Assembly: GCF_035918235.1 (NCBI RefSeq)
Contig: NZ_CP109485.1
Location: 3,906,001-3,970,000, forward strand
Direction: 5' to 3'
DNA length: 64,000 nucleotides
Origin: Streptomyces sp. NBC_01445
Lineage (GTDB): Bacteria > Actinomycetota > Actinomycetes > Streptomycetales > Streptomycetaceae
Shown here: piece after piece, positions 26,961-37,834 of the stretch
How the letters are laid out: every line of letters begins with the position of its first letter
How positions within the stretch are numbered: the first letter of the stretch is position 1
Program-made: the position numbers and the translations under genes
The notes under the pieces: model-generated
Told to the model about the DNA's origin: nothing
Seen by the model: only the letters and a program-made list of their open reading frames with translations
Databases searched by the model: none

Positions 26961-29083
26961 ATGCCCGCACAGAGTCCCTCGCCGAAGCCGCACACGGACC
27001 CGGCGAAGCAGTCGGCCAGAAGCGCGAAATCGCAGAAACCACCGGGCCGGCGGCGCCCACCGGCTGCCTCCGCCACCACGCTCGGACGGATCCCCGTCCT
27101 GGACGTCCAGCCCCTCGTGGACCACGGCCGCAGGCCCGCCAAGGCGGTGGCGGGTGAGTCCTTCCAGGTCAGCGCGACGGTCTTCCGCGAGGGCCACGAC
27201 GCGGTCGCCGCGAACGTGGTGCTGCGCTCGCCGCGCGGCCGCACGGGCCCGTGGACCCCGATGCGCGAGCTGGCCCCCGGCACCGACCGCTGGGGCGCGC
27301 AGGTCACGCCCACGTCGGAGGGCCGCTGGACCTACTTCGTCGAGGCGTGGGGCGACCCGGTCACCACCTGGCGCCGCCACGCGCAGATCAAGGTCCCGGC
27401 GGGCATCGACACCGAACTCGTCCTGGAGGAAGGGGCGTTGCTGTACGAGCGTGCCGCCGAGGGCGTGCCGCAGCGCAAGGGGCAGCGCGAGACGGTGCTG
27501 CGCGCCGCCGCCGCGCTCCGCGACACCGCACGCCCCGCCGCGGCCCGTCTGGCCGCCGCGCTCACCCCGCAGGTCGACGAGGTCCTGGCCCGCCACCCGC
27601 TGCGCGAGCTGGTGACCGTCTCCGACCCGCTGCCGCTCCGCGTGGAGCGCGAGCGGGCGCTGTACGGGGCGTGGTACGAGTTCTTCCCGCGCTCGGAGGG
27701 CGCGATCGTGCGCGAGGGGGAACCGCCGGTCTCCGGCACCTTCCACACGGCCGCGAAGCGCCTTCCGGCCATCGCGGCGATGGGCTTCGACGTCCTCTAT
27801 CTGCCACCGATCCACCCCATCGGCACCACGTACCGCAAGGGCCCCGACAACTCGCTCTCCCCGGGGCCGCACGACGTGGGTGTCCCCTGGGCGATCGGCT
27901 CTCCGGAGGGCGGTCACGACGCGATCCACCCGGATCTCGGCACGCTCGACGACTTCGACGCGTTCGTGAGCCGGGCCGCGGACCTGGGCCTGGAGATCGC
28001 GCTGGACTTCGCGCTCCAGTGCTCGCCCGACCACCCATGGGTGGACAAGTACCCCGAGTGGTTCCACCACCGGCCGGACGGCACGATCGCGTACGCCGAG
28101 AACCCGCCGAAGAAGTACCAGGACATCTACCCGATCGCCTTCGACAAGGACCTGCCGGGACTGATCGCGGAGACGACCCGCGTCCTGCGCTTCTGGATGG
28201 ACCACGGCGTGCGCATCTTCCGCGTCGACAACCCGCACACCAAGCCCGTCGTCTTCTGGGAGCGGGTCATCAAGGGGATCAACCGCACCGACCCAGACGT
28301 GATCTTCCTGGCCGAGGCGTTCACGCGCCCCGCGATGATGCGCACCCTCGCGCAGGCCGGCTTCCAGCAGTCGTACACCTACTTCACCTGGCGCAACACG
28401 AAGCAGGAACTCACCGAGTACGCCACGGAGTTGGCGAAGGACACGGCCGCGTACATGCGCCCCAACTTCTTCGTGAACACCCCGGACATCCTGCACGCCT
28501 ACCTCCAGAACGGCGGGCGCCCCGCGTTCGAGGTGCGCGCGGTCCTGGCCGCCACGCTCTCCCCCACGTGGGGCGTCTACAGCGGCTACGAACTGTGCGA
28601 AAACGCCCCGCTACGCCCCGGTAGCGAGGAGTATCTGCATTCGGAGAAGTACGAACTGCGGCCACGCGACTGGGAGTCGGCCGAGCACGAGGGGCGTTCG
28701 ATCGCGCCCCTCATCACCCGGCTCAACGACATCAGGCGCCGCAGCCCCGCCCTGCGCCGGCTGCGTGACGTGCACTTCCACCACACCGACAAGGACACGG
28801 TGATCGCGTACTCCAAGTCGGTCGCAGGCACGCACGGCTCGAACACGGTTCTGGTGGTCGCCAACCTCGACCCTCACCACACCCAGGAGGCGACGGTGTC
28901 GTTGGACATGCCGCAACTGGGACTCGGCTGGCACGAGTCCGCACCGATGCGCGACGAGCTCACCGGTGAGACCTACCACTGGGGCAGGGCCAACTATGTG
29001 CGCCTCGAGCCGGGCCGTACGCCCGCGCACATCCTCACCGTCCTGCGACCGTCCTCACCGTTGATCGGAGGGTCACCCACACC

Positions 29084-29087
<4 letters not shown>
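26961..29087 (+). CDS. glgE: Alpha-1,4-glucan:maltose-1-phosphate maltosyltransferase GlgE
   Basis: A 708-residue GH13_3 enzyme that adds maltosyl units from maltose 1-phosphate to linear alpha-glucan. The catalytic nucleophile is Asp423 ([11 protein letters not shown]) and the acid/base is Glu452 (FLAEAFTRP); both sit 29 residues later than the S. coelicolor numbering I recall (Asp394, Glu423), which fits the longer Lys/Pro-rich N-terminal extension here. ATG 26961 has AGGAG at the right distance. It is the first gene of glgE-treS-mak-glgB, and its stop overlaps the treS start (ATGA). Confidence 0.96.
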
Positions 29088-30781
<1,694 letters not shown>

Positions 30782-30933
30782 ATGCCGCCCGGGGAGGGCC
30801 GGTTTCCGCCGCCCCTCCCTGGGCACCCATCACCACACACCCCGACACGTCCCGCTCGTTCTGCCTCTGCCGCATTTCCGGGACGCCGCCCCGCTCCCAG
30901 TCGCGGCCCGCCCCGGGGAAAGGACGTGACGCC

Positions 30934-32361
30934 ATGCCGGATGCCGTCACCCGAACCGGCTCGACCGCGCGACCCGAACTGCTCGCCTCGCTCGACCCGC
31001 TCCTGCGCGCGTGGCTGCCCCGGCAACGCTGGTTCGCGGGCAGAACAGCACCCGCCCTCACCCTGCTCGCCGCGACGGACCTGCTGCCGGTCACGGCACG
31101 CCAGCCGGGCCTGATCCACGCCCTTCTGCGCATCGAGCCCACTCAGGACACGTACCAACTCCTGCTGGGCGTAAGGGAGTCACTGCCCCCGTACCTGGCG
31201 CCGGCTCTCATCGGCCATGTCACACAGGGCCCCCTCGCGGGACGCACGGTCTACGAGGCCCTGCTCGATCCCCGCCTGACGGACCTCCTCCTGGAGCGGC
31301 TGCGCCACCCGGGCCGCCTGGGCGGACTCCGCTTCGCGCACGACGGCGCGACCCCGATCCCACCGGACCTCGCCCCACGCCCCCTCGACGCGGAGCAGTC
31401 CAACTCGTCGATCATTTACGGAGATACGTTCATCCTCAAGGTGTTCCGCCGTGTGACGCCGGGCCTCAATCCGGACCTGGAACTCCAGCGCGCGCTGGCC
31501 GACGAGGGCTGTGGTCGCGCGCTCGCCCCGGTGGCGTGGTTCGAGACGACGGACGACGATCCGCTCTCGCTGGGCCTGCTCCAGCCCTACCTCACGGGCG
31601 CGACGGACGGCTGGGACCTCGCGCTCGGCGAGCTGTCCAAGGGACAGGACTTCCGTCACGAGGCCCGCGAACTGGGCCGCGCGACAGCGGAGATCCACCT
31701 CGCCCTGGCGCACGCCCTGCCGACGGTCACCCTGGGCCGCGCCCACACGGTGCAGCTGGCCCAGTCGATGAAGGGCCGCCTGGACAAGGCGGTCCAGGCC
31801 GTGCCCGCTCTCCATCCCTACGCGCCCGCGCTGCACACCGCCTTCGACGCCCTCGCGGCCGACACGACCCCCCGCACCGCCCAGCGCGTGCACGGCGACC
31901 TGCACCTGGGCCAGTGCCTGCGCTCGCCCGCCGGGGCCTGGTCGGTCATCGACTTCGAGGGCGAGCCGTCCCGCCCCCTGCCCGAACGCCGGCTGCCGCA
32001 CCCGCCCGCCCGCGACGTGGCCGGCATGCTGCGCTCCTTCGACTACGCGGCCCGCACCAGCCGGCCCTGGTCGCCGGACTGGGCGCGCGGGTGCCGGGAC
32101 GCCTACTGCGCGGGCTACGCGCAGGCCGCAGGCGACGATCCGCGGACGGACCCGGTCCTGCTGCGCGCCTACGAGACGGACAAGGCGGTCTACGAAGCCG
32201 TCTACGAGGCTCATCACCGCCCGGACTGGCTGTCGATCCCGCTGTCGGCGATCGACCGCCTCGCCACGGAGGCCTCCGGCATGCCGCGCCCCCGCACCGG
32301 AGACGCGGACGCGGCACCGCAGCACCCCATGTCGACCCCGAGCCAGGAGGCCACCCCGTGA
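30934..32361 (+). CDS. mak: Maltokinase (Mak/Pep2)
   Basis: A 475-residue kinase that phosphorylates maltose with ATP to maltose 1-phosphate. It has the eukaryotic-like aminoglycoside-kinase fold: an N-terminal cap ([10 protein letters not shown]), catalytic loop [11 protein letters not shown] (Asp322) and metal-binding [13 protein letters not shown] (Asp340). ATG 30934 is preceded by GGGGAAAGGA. The 152-bp gap after treS contains a weak hairpin near 30787-30823, so expression may differ from the first two genes. The stop overlaps the glgB start as GTGA. Confidence 0.94.
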   Translation: MPDAVTRTGSTARPELLASLDPLLRAWLPRQRWFAGRTAPALTLLAATDLLPVTARQPGLIHALLRIEPTQDTYQLLLGVRESLPPYLAPALIGHVTQGPLAGRTVYEALLDPRLTDLLLERLRHPGRLGGLRFAHDGATPIPPDLAPRPLDAEQSNSSIIYGDTFILKVFRRVTPGLNPDLELQRALADEGCGRALAPVAWFETTDDDPLSLGLLQPYLTGATDGWDLALGELSKGQDFRHEARELGRATAEIHLALAHALPTVTLGRAHTVQLAQSMKGRLDKAVQAVPALHPYAPALHTAFDALAADTTPRTAQRVHGDLHLGQCLRSPAGAWSVIDFEGEPSRPLPERRLPHPPARDVAGMLRSFDYAARTSRPWSPDWARGCRDAYCAGYAQAAGDDPRTDPVLLRAYETDKAVYEAVYEAHHRPDWLSIPLSAIDRLATEASGMPRPRTGDADAAPQHPMSTPSQEATP

Positions 32362-34598
32362 CGCACGACCCCTCCCGCTCCACACCGCCCACACCCGTCA
32401 CCGCCGCCCCTTCCCCCACCTCCGCCGCCGACCGTGACCGCCTCCTCGCCGGCACCCACCACGACCCGCACTCCACCCTTGGCGCGCACACCACGCCCTC
32501 CGGGACGGCTTTCCGGGCGCTACGCCCGTACGCCCGCGCGGTCACGGTCGTCGCGGACGGCCTCCGGGTCGTGCTGCACGACGACGGCGACGGCTTCTTC
32601 TCGGGCCTCGCCGACCTGCCCGCACCCCCGGCCGACTACCGCCTCCTGGTCACCTACGAGGGCGCAGTCGAGCACGAGACCCCGGACCCGTACGGGCTGC
32701 TGCCCGCGCTCTGCGAGTTCGACCTGCACCTGATCGGCGAGGGCCGGCACGAGCAGCTGTGGCAGGCGCTGGGCGCGCACCCCATGACGCACCAGGGCAT
32801 CACCGGCACCCGCTTCACCGTCTGGGCGCCCAACGCCCAAGGGGTGCGCGTCGTGGGCGACTTCAACTACTGGAACGGCACGGGCTTCCCGATGCGCTCG
32901 CTCGGCTCCACGGGGATCTGGGAGCTCTTCATCCCGGCCCTCGGCGAGGGTGAGCTGTACAAGTTCGAGATCACCCGCCCGGACGGCTCGAAGACGATGC
33001 GCGCGGACCCGCTGGCCCGCCGCACGGAGGTCCCGCCCGCCAACTCCTCGATCATCGACGCGTCGCACCACACCTGGCACGACGACGAGTGGATGGCCCG
33101 CCGCGGCACTCCGCCCGTGCACGAGGCCCCGTTCTCGGTCTACGAGATCCACCTCGCGTCCTGGCGGCCCGGCCTCACGTACCGCCAGCTGGCCGATCAA
33201 CTCCCTGCGTACGTTGCCGACCTGGGGTTCACGCACGTAGAGCTGATGCCCGTGGCCGAGCACCCCTTCGGCGGGTCGTGGGGCTACCAGGTCACCGGCT
33301 TCTACGCCCCGACGGCCCGCATGGGCACACCCGACGACTTCCGGCATCTGGTCGACGCGCTGCACCAGGCCGGCATCGGCGTCCTCATGGACTGGGTGCC
33401 GGCCCACTTCCCGCGCGACGACTGGGCGCTCGCCGAGTTCGACGGCCGCACCCTGTACGAGCACGAGGACCCGCTGCGCGCCGCCCACCCCGACTGGGGC
33501 ACCCTCGAGTTCGACTACGGCCGCAAGGAGGTCCGCAACTTCCTGGTCGCCAACGCCGTGTACTGGTGCGAGGAGTTCCACATCGACGGCCTGCGCGTCG
33601 ACGCCGTCGCCTCCATGCTCTACCTCGACTACTCGCGCGAGCACGGCCGGTGGACCCCGAACCAGTACGGCGGACGGGAGAACCTGGACGCGGTCGAGTT
33701 CCTCCAGGAGATGAACGCGACGCTGTACCGCAGGGTCCCCGGCGTCGTCACGATCGCCGAGGAGTCGACCGCGTGGGACGGCGTGACCCGGGCGACCCAC
33801 CACATCGGACCGGGCGGCTTCGGGGGTCTCGGCTTCGGCCTGAAGTGGAACATGGGCTGGATGCACGACTCGCTCGGCTACGTGTCCCACGACCCGGTCC
33901 ACCGCAGCTACCACCACGACGAGATGACGTTCTCGATGGTCTACGCGTACAGCGAGAACTACGTCCTGCCGATCTCGCACGACGAGGTGGTCCACGGCAA
34001 AAAGGCGCTGGTCTCCAAGATGCCCGGCGACTGGTGGCAGCAGCGGGCGACCCACCGCGCCTACCTGGGCTTCATGTGGTCCCACCCGGGCAAGCAACTC
34101 CTCTTCATGGGGCAGGAGTTCGCGCAGGGCGCGGAGTGGTCGGAGGCGCACGGCCCGGACTGGTGGCTGCTCGACCCGTCGTACCCGGCGGAGCCCGACC
34201 ACCGCGGTGTCCGCGACCTCACCCGCGACCTGAACGCCGTCTACCGGCACGAACCGGCGCTCTGGCAGCGCGACATGGACCCGGCGGGCTTCGAGTGGAT
34301 CGTCGGTGACGCGGCGCAGGACAACGTCTTCGCGTTCCTGCGCCGCGCCGCCGACGGCAGCCCGCTCATGTCGGTGTCCAACTTCTCGCCGGTGGTGCGC
34401 CACGAGTACCGGCTCGGCGCCCCCGACGACGTACCGGCCTGGCACGAGGTCCTCAACACCGACGGGGCCCGCTACGGCGGTGGTGACGTCGGCAACCCGG
34501 ACCCGGTCAAGCCGGACGCCCAGGGTGCCCATGGGCGTCCGGCCAGTGTCCGGCTCACGCTCCCGCCGCTCGCGACGGTGTGGCTCAGGCCCGCGTGA
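32358..34598 (+). CDS. glgB: 1,4-alpha-glucan branching enzyme GlgB
   Basis: A 746-residue GH13_9 enzyme that makes alpha-1,6 branches in the glucan built by GlgE. It has two N-terminal CBM48-like domains (about residues 30-120 and 130-230) and the barrel with Asp415 ([11 protein letters not shown]), Glu468 (TIAEEST) and Asp542 ([10 protein letters not shown]). GTG 32358 overlaps the mak stop and is preceded by CCAGGAGG. The open frame reaches 1.3 kb further upstream only as a shadow of mak. Its stop abuts the stop of the convergent helicase gene with no base between, so there is no room for a terminator. Confidence 0.96.
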   Translation: MTHDPSRSTPPTPVTAAPSPTSAADRDRLLAGTHHDPHSTLGAHTTPSGTAFRALRPYARAVTVVADGLRVVLHDDGDGFFSGLADLPAPPADYRLLVTYEGAVEHETPDPYGLLPALCEFDLHLIGEGRHEQLWQALGAHPMTHQGITGTRFTVWAPNAQGVRVVGDFNYWNGTGFPMRSLGSTGIWELFIPALGEGELYKFEITRPDGSKTMRADPLARRTEVPPANSSIIDASHHTWHDDEWMARRGTPPVHEAPFSVYEIHLASWRPGLTYRQLADQLPAYVADLGFTHVELMPVAEHPFGGSWGYQVTGFYAPTARMGTPDDFRHLVDALHQAGIGVLMDWVPAHFPRDDWALAEFDGRTLYEHEDPLRAAHPDWGTLEFDYGRKEVRNFLVANAVYWCEEFHIDGLRVDAVASMLYLDYSREHGRWTPNQYGGRENLDAVEFLQEMNATLYRRVPGVVTIAEESTAWDGVTRATHHIGPGGFGGLGFGLKWNMGWMHDSLGYVSHDPVHRSYHHDEMTFSMVYAYSENYVLPISHDEVVHGKKALVSKMPGDWWQQRATHRAYLGFMWSHPGKQLLFMGQEFAQGAEWSEAHGPDWWLLDPSYPAEPDHRGVRDLTRDLNAVYRHEPALWQRDMDPAGFEWIVGDAAQDNVFAFLRRAADGSPLMSVSNFSPVVRHEYRLGAPDDVPAWHEVLNTDGARYGGGDVGNPDPVKPDAQGAHGRPASVRLTLPPLATVWLRPA

Positions 34599-36893
34599 TC
34601 AGGGCCTGTCCGGGGACCCCGGGACATGCCTCAGCACGCCGCGCAGCGACTCGGGCAGCTCCCCGCCGTGCACGACGCCGAGCGTCTGGGTGGCCCGGGT
34701 CAGCGCGACGTAGAGATCACTGACCCCGTACTCGCCCGGCTCCACGACCAGCACCCGGTCGAACTCGAGCCCCTTGGCCTGGCGGGGGTCGAGCAGCACC
34801 AGGTGCTTGGTGAGGTCGGGCTCGCCGCCCGCCACCACGTCCGGCAGCACGGCGGCGAGCGCCGCGTGCAGCCGGCGGGGGGCGATCACCGCGAGCCGCC
34901 CCTCCTCGGGAGTGGCGGCGACGGCCTCCTCGGCCACGGCCTTCACGACGTCGCCGGCCGCGCGCGCCCAGGGGCGCACGCCCGTCGAGCGGACCGAGGA
35001 CGGCGGCTCGAAGCCGGGGTGCTCGGCGCGCAGCACGGCCGCCGCCACGTCCATGATCTCGGACGGCGTGCGGTAGTTGACGCCGAGCCGGGTGTGCTCC
35101 CAGCGGTCCGCGACGTACGGCGCGAGGATCTTCTCCCACGATCCGACGCCGGCCTCCTCGGCGGTCTGCGCGGGGTCACCGACCAGCGTCATCGACCGCG
35201 TCGGCGAGCGGCGCATCAGCAGCCGCCACGCCATCGGCGACAGTTCCTGCGCCTCGTCGACGATGATGTGCCCGAACGCCCAGGTCCGGTCGGCGGCCGC
35301 GCGCTCGGCAGCGCTGCGGTGGTCCTCCTCCTCGTACCAGTCGGCGACCCGCTCGGCATCGACGATGTCGTGCGCGGCGAGGACCTCGGAGTCCTCCTCG
35401 TCCTCGAACTCGTATGTCTCGGAGCCACGCGAGAGTTCGAGGACGCCCTGCGCGTAGGCGATCCGCTCCTGGCGAGCCGCCTCGGCCAGGGCGCGTTCGG
35501 CGCTGTCGTCGACGCCGATCAGCTCGGCGGCCTCGTCGAGAAGCGGAACGTCGGCGGGGGTCCAGTCCGCCGGCCCCGTCACGTCCCGCCGGATCGCCTT
35601 CGCGTCCTCGCCGGCCAGGTGCACGGGCTCGGCCAGGAAGTCCGCGACCAGGTCCTGCGGGGTGAGCCGGGGCCACAACTCCTCGATGGCAGCGTGCACT
35701 TCGGCGCTGGCGGCGACCCCCTTGCCGATCTGGGCGAGGTCGTCGGGGCCGAGGAAGTTGGGGCCGCCGTACGGGTCGGCGCCGATGCGCTCCGCGAGCT
35801 GGGCGGTGAGCGCGTCGATGATCCGGAAGGCGAAGTGGGGGCGGGCGAGGTTGTGCGGCAGGAGCGTGTCGCGGGCGGCCTGCCGGGCTTCGTAGGCGAT
35901 CTCCCAGTCGAGGATGAGGTCACCGTCGTCGTGCCGGACGATCAACGGGGCGCCGGGCTCGGGAAGCTGCTGCCGGTCGCGGACGGCGAGCGCGAGGGCG
36001 TCCACCATGGCCTCGGCGCCCTTGACGGCGGCGGCGTGCGGGGTGTCCTCGGCGGTGGCGTGCACGCCGGGGAACAGCTCGCCGAGCGAGGCGAGCAGCA
36101 CGCCGGTCTCGCCGAGCGCGGGCAGGACCTCGCCGATGTAGCCGAGGAAGGCGGGGTTCGGGCCGACGATGAGGACGGCCCGCTTGGCGAGGAGCTCCCG
36201 CTGCTCGTACAGGAGGAACGCCGCGCGGTGCAGCGCCACCGCGGTCTTGCCCGTGCCGGGGCCGCCCTCCACCACGAGCACGCCGCGGTGCGAGTGGCGG
36301 ATGATCCGGTCCTGCTCGGCCTGGATGGTCTGCACGATGTCGCCCATGCGGCCGGTGCGGGCCGAGTTCAGGGCGGCGAGCAGCACGGCGTCGCCGGTCG
36401 GGTCCTCGAACCCGGTGCGCTCCTCGTCACCGAGGTCGAGGATCTCGTCGTGCAGTTCGGTGACGGTGCGGCCCTCGGTGGTGAGGTGGCGCCGCCGCCT
36501 GATGCCCATGGGCGTGTGCCCGGTGGCGAGATAGAAGGGGCGGGCGACCGGCGCGCGCCAGTCGATCAGAATCGGGGTGTGCTCGCTGTCGTCCTCGCGA
36601 ATTCCGATGCGCCCGATGTGATGCGCGGTGCCGCCCGCCTTTTCGGTGAGATCGATCCGGCCGAAGCACAGCGAACCGTCGACCGCGTTCAGCGCGGCGA
36701 GCAGGCCGGAACGCTCGACAACGAGGAGATCCCTTTCGAGCCGCGCCTGCTGCCCGGTGCCGACCGGTGTCAGGGCGTCCGAGACCGACTCTGCGGCGTC
36801 GCCGCGCAGCACATCGACACGCGCGTAAAGCCGGTCGATGAATTCCTGCTCTTTCTGCAATTCAGCGATTTCACGCGCTTCACGGGTTGACAA
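34599..36893 (-). CDS. HelD/HelR-like UvrD-family helicase acting on RNA polymerase
   Basis: A 764-residue superfamily 1 ATPase. The N-terminal coiled-coil arm (EIAELQKEQEFIDRLYAR) and the segment GRIDLTEKAG ... HIGRIGIRED ... LIDWRAPVARPFYLAT are typical of HelD-type proteins. Walker A is GGPGTGKTAVAL, motif II is HIIVDEAQELSPM, and motif III follows as LVGDPAQ. Known actinobacterial members remove stalled or rifamycin-bound RNA polymerase from DNA and give rifamycin tolerance. TTG 36893 is chosen because AGGGAG lies five bases upstream and the arm starts there. The ribosome binding site is part of a long foldable leader. Whether it is HelR proper or another class needs phylogeny. Confidence 0.88.
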   Translation of the reverse strand: MSTREAREIAELQKEQEFIDRLYARVDVLRGDAAESVSDALTPVGTGQQARLERDLLVVERSGLLAALNAVDGSLCFGRIDLTEKAGGTAHHIGRIGIREDDSEHTPILIDWRAPVARPFYLATGHTPMGIRRRRHLTTEGRTVTELHDEILDLGDEERTGFEDPTGDAVLLAALNSARTGRMGDIVQTIQAEQDRIIRHSHRGVLVVEGGPGTGKTAVALHRAAFLLYEQRELLAKRAVLIVGPNPAFLGYIGEVLPALGETGVLLASLGELFPGVHATAEDTPHAAAVKGAEAMVDALALAVRDRQQLPEPGAPLIVRHDDGDLILDWEIAYEARQAARDTLLPHNLARPHFAFRIIDALTAQLAERIGADPYGGPNFLGPDDLAQIGKGVAASAEVHAAIEELWPRLTPQDLVADFLAEPVHLAGEDAKAIRRDVTGPADWTPADVPLLDEAAELIGVDDSAERALAEAARQERIAYAQGVLELSRGSETYEFEDEEDSEVLAAHDIVDAERVADWYEEEDHRSAAERAAADRTWAFGHIIVDEAQELSPMAWRLLMRRSPTRSMTLVGDPAQTAEEAGVGSWEKILAPYVADRWEHTRLGVNYRTPSEIMDVAAAVLRAEHPGFEPPSSVRSTGVRPWARAAGDVVKAVAEEAVAATPEEGRLAVIAPRRLHAALAAVLPDVVAGGEPDLTKHLVLLDPRQAKGLEFDRVLVVEPGEYGVSDLYVALTRATQTLGVVHGGELPESLRGVLRHVPGSPDRP

Positions 36894-36916
36894 AGCGGCT
36901 CCCTGCCAGGTACGGT
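36887..36916 (+). promoter_or_regulatory. Strong promoter-like sequence pointing away from the helicase gene
   Basis: TTGACA (36887-36892), an 18-base spacer and TACGGT (36911-36916) fit the main vegetative (HrdB) promoter pattern on the plus strand. The -35 overlaps the helicase start codon. About 10 bases past the -10 lies a GC hairpin followed by TTTT (36927-36948), which would stop transcription after roughly 25 nucleotides; otherwise the transcript would run antisense to the thioredoxin gene. Confidence 0.5.
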
Positions 36917-36989
36917 GTGTTTATTCGGCCCCTTGTGAGGGGCCTTTTCTGTGGGCACACAGAAACACCGAATATACCCCCTGGCAGGG
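36901..36989 (-). promoter_or_regulatory. Folded 5' leader of the helicase gene (candidate riboregulator)
   Basis: On the minus strand this leader forms a closing stem CCCTGCCAGG (36989-36980) with CCTGGCAGGG (36910-36901), a second stem ACACCG-type pair (36970-36965 with 36918-36913), and two hairpins, TTTCTGTG/CACAGAAA (36965-36946) and GGCCCCT/AGGGGCC (36944-36927). An alternative pairing CCGAATA/TATTCGG (36974-36968 with 36928-36922) excludes the second stem. The ribosome binding site AGGGAG (36904-36899) lies partly in the closing stem, so folding would hide it. A possible promoter TTGACC-17-TGAAAT lies at 37036-37008. Confidence 0.55.
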
Positions 36990-37059
36990 TCCAATTGCAC
37001 CCCGGGGATTTCACCGCCGCTATTCGGCCCGGTCAACGGCCTCCGTCGGACCGGCGTGG

Positions 37060-37386
37060 TCAGACGACCTCCGCCAGTTCCTCCAGCAGTCGCCGCTTCG
37101 GGCGTGCCCCGACCCGCGTCCACACCGGCTCGCCGTCCTTGAAGACCATGAGCGTCGGCATCGACAGCACCCCGTAACGCACCGCGGTCCCCGGGTTGTG
37201 ATCCACGTCGATCACCACGACGTCGAGCCGCTCCCGCTCCTCGTCCGCGATGGAGCGCAGCACCGGCGCGAGCTGCCGGCACGGCCCGCACCACTCGGCG
37301 GTGAACTCCACCAGGACCGGCCGCCCGGCTCCCAGCACCTCCGTGTCGAAGTCCGCGTCCGTGACGTCCCTCAGATCCGTACTCAC
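37060..37386 (-). CDS. Thioredoxin
   Basis: A 108-residue thioredoxin with active site EWCGPC (Cys33, Cys36), cis-proline segment SMPTLMVFKDG and normal length. It reduces protein disulfides in the cytoplasm. GTG 37386 begins one base after the stop of the MerR regulator gene, so the two are made from one message and are coupled. No thioredoxin reductase is adjacent, so this is probably an accessory thioredoxin under redox- or metal-responsive control by its partner. Confidence 0.95.
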   Translation of the reverse strand: MSTDLRDVTDADFDTEVLGAGRPVLVEFTAEWCGPCRQLAPVLRSIADEERERLDVVVIDVDHNPGTAVRYGVLSMPTLMVFKDGEPVWTRVGARPKRRLLEELAEVV

Positions 37387-37387
37387 T

Positions 37388-37792
37388 TCACCCTCCCAGT
37401 TCGCAGCGCGGCGACGGGTGCTCGCCCGCCAGCGCGTCCATGGCGTCCTCGGCGCGCTCCAGCTGCGCGCCGACCTTCTCCCGAACGGCGGTCAACTCGC
37501 CGATCAGCGCATCGAGTTCGCCGAGCTTGCGGCGGTACACCGCGAGCGAGGCGGGGCACGAGTCGCCTTCCGGATGCCCGGCCCGCAAGCACTCCACGAA
37601 CGGCCGGGTCTCCTCCAGCTCGAACCCGAAGTCCTGGAGCGTCCTGATCTGCCGCAGGGCCCGCAGGTCCGCCTCGTCGTACGTGCGGTAGCCGTTGCCG
37701 CCGCGCCGCGCGGGCAGCAGCCCGCGCGACTCGTAGTACCTCAGCGTCCGCGTGGTCGTCCCCGCCCGCTCAGCCAGCTCTCCGATGCGCAT
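37388..37792 (-). CDS. MerR-family regulator with three cysteines
   Basis: A 134-residue MerR protein: winged HTH (MRIGELAERAGTTTRTLRYYE), a long dimerisation helix, and a short effector region. Cysteines are at 68, 79 and 130. The C-x10-C pair after the dimer helix resembles metal- or thiol-sensing MerR proteins, and the coupled thioredoxin supports redox sensing. No SoxR-type CxxCxCxxxxxC cluster is present, so an iron-sulfur cluster is unlikely. It probably controls its own operon, whose promoter would lie in the short gap before 37835. Confidence 0.9.
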   Translation of the reverse strand: MRIGELAERAGTTTRTLRYYESRGLLPARRGGNGYRTYDEADLRALRQIRTLQDFGFELEETRPFVECLRAGHPEGDSCPASLAVYRRKLGELDALIGELTAVREKVGAQLERAEDAMDALAGEHPSPRCELGG

Positions 37793-37834
37793 GTCTTCGA
37801 CGGTAAACGTTGACCCCGACGGAAAGGCCAGCGA

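Noticed and set aside
31011..32357. N-terminal extension of glgB through the mak gene
   Set aside because: The extension is low-complexity Pro/Arg/Gly and lies over a complete kinase gene; the GTG at 32358 has a ribosome binding site.
36901..36989. Rifamycin-associated element in front of the helicase gene
   Set aside because: The remembered element (GGGGCTTGC ... GCAAGGCCCC) is not present; the palindrome GGCCCCT-TGTG-AGGGGCC has different arms and centre.
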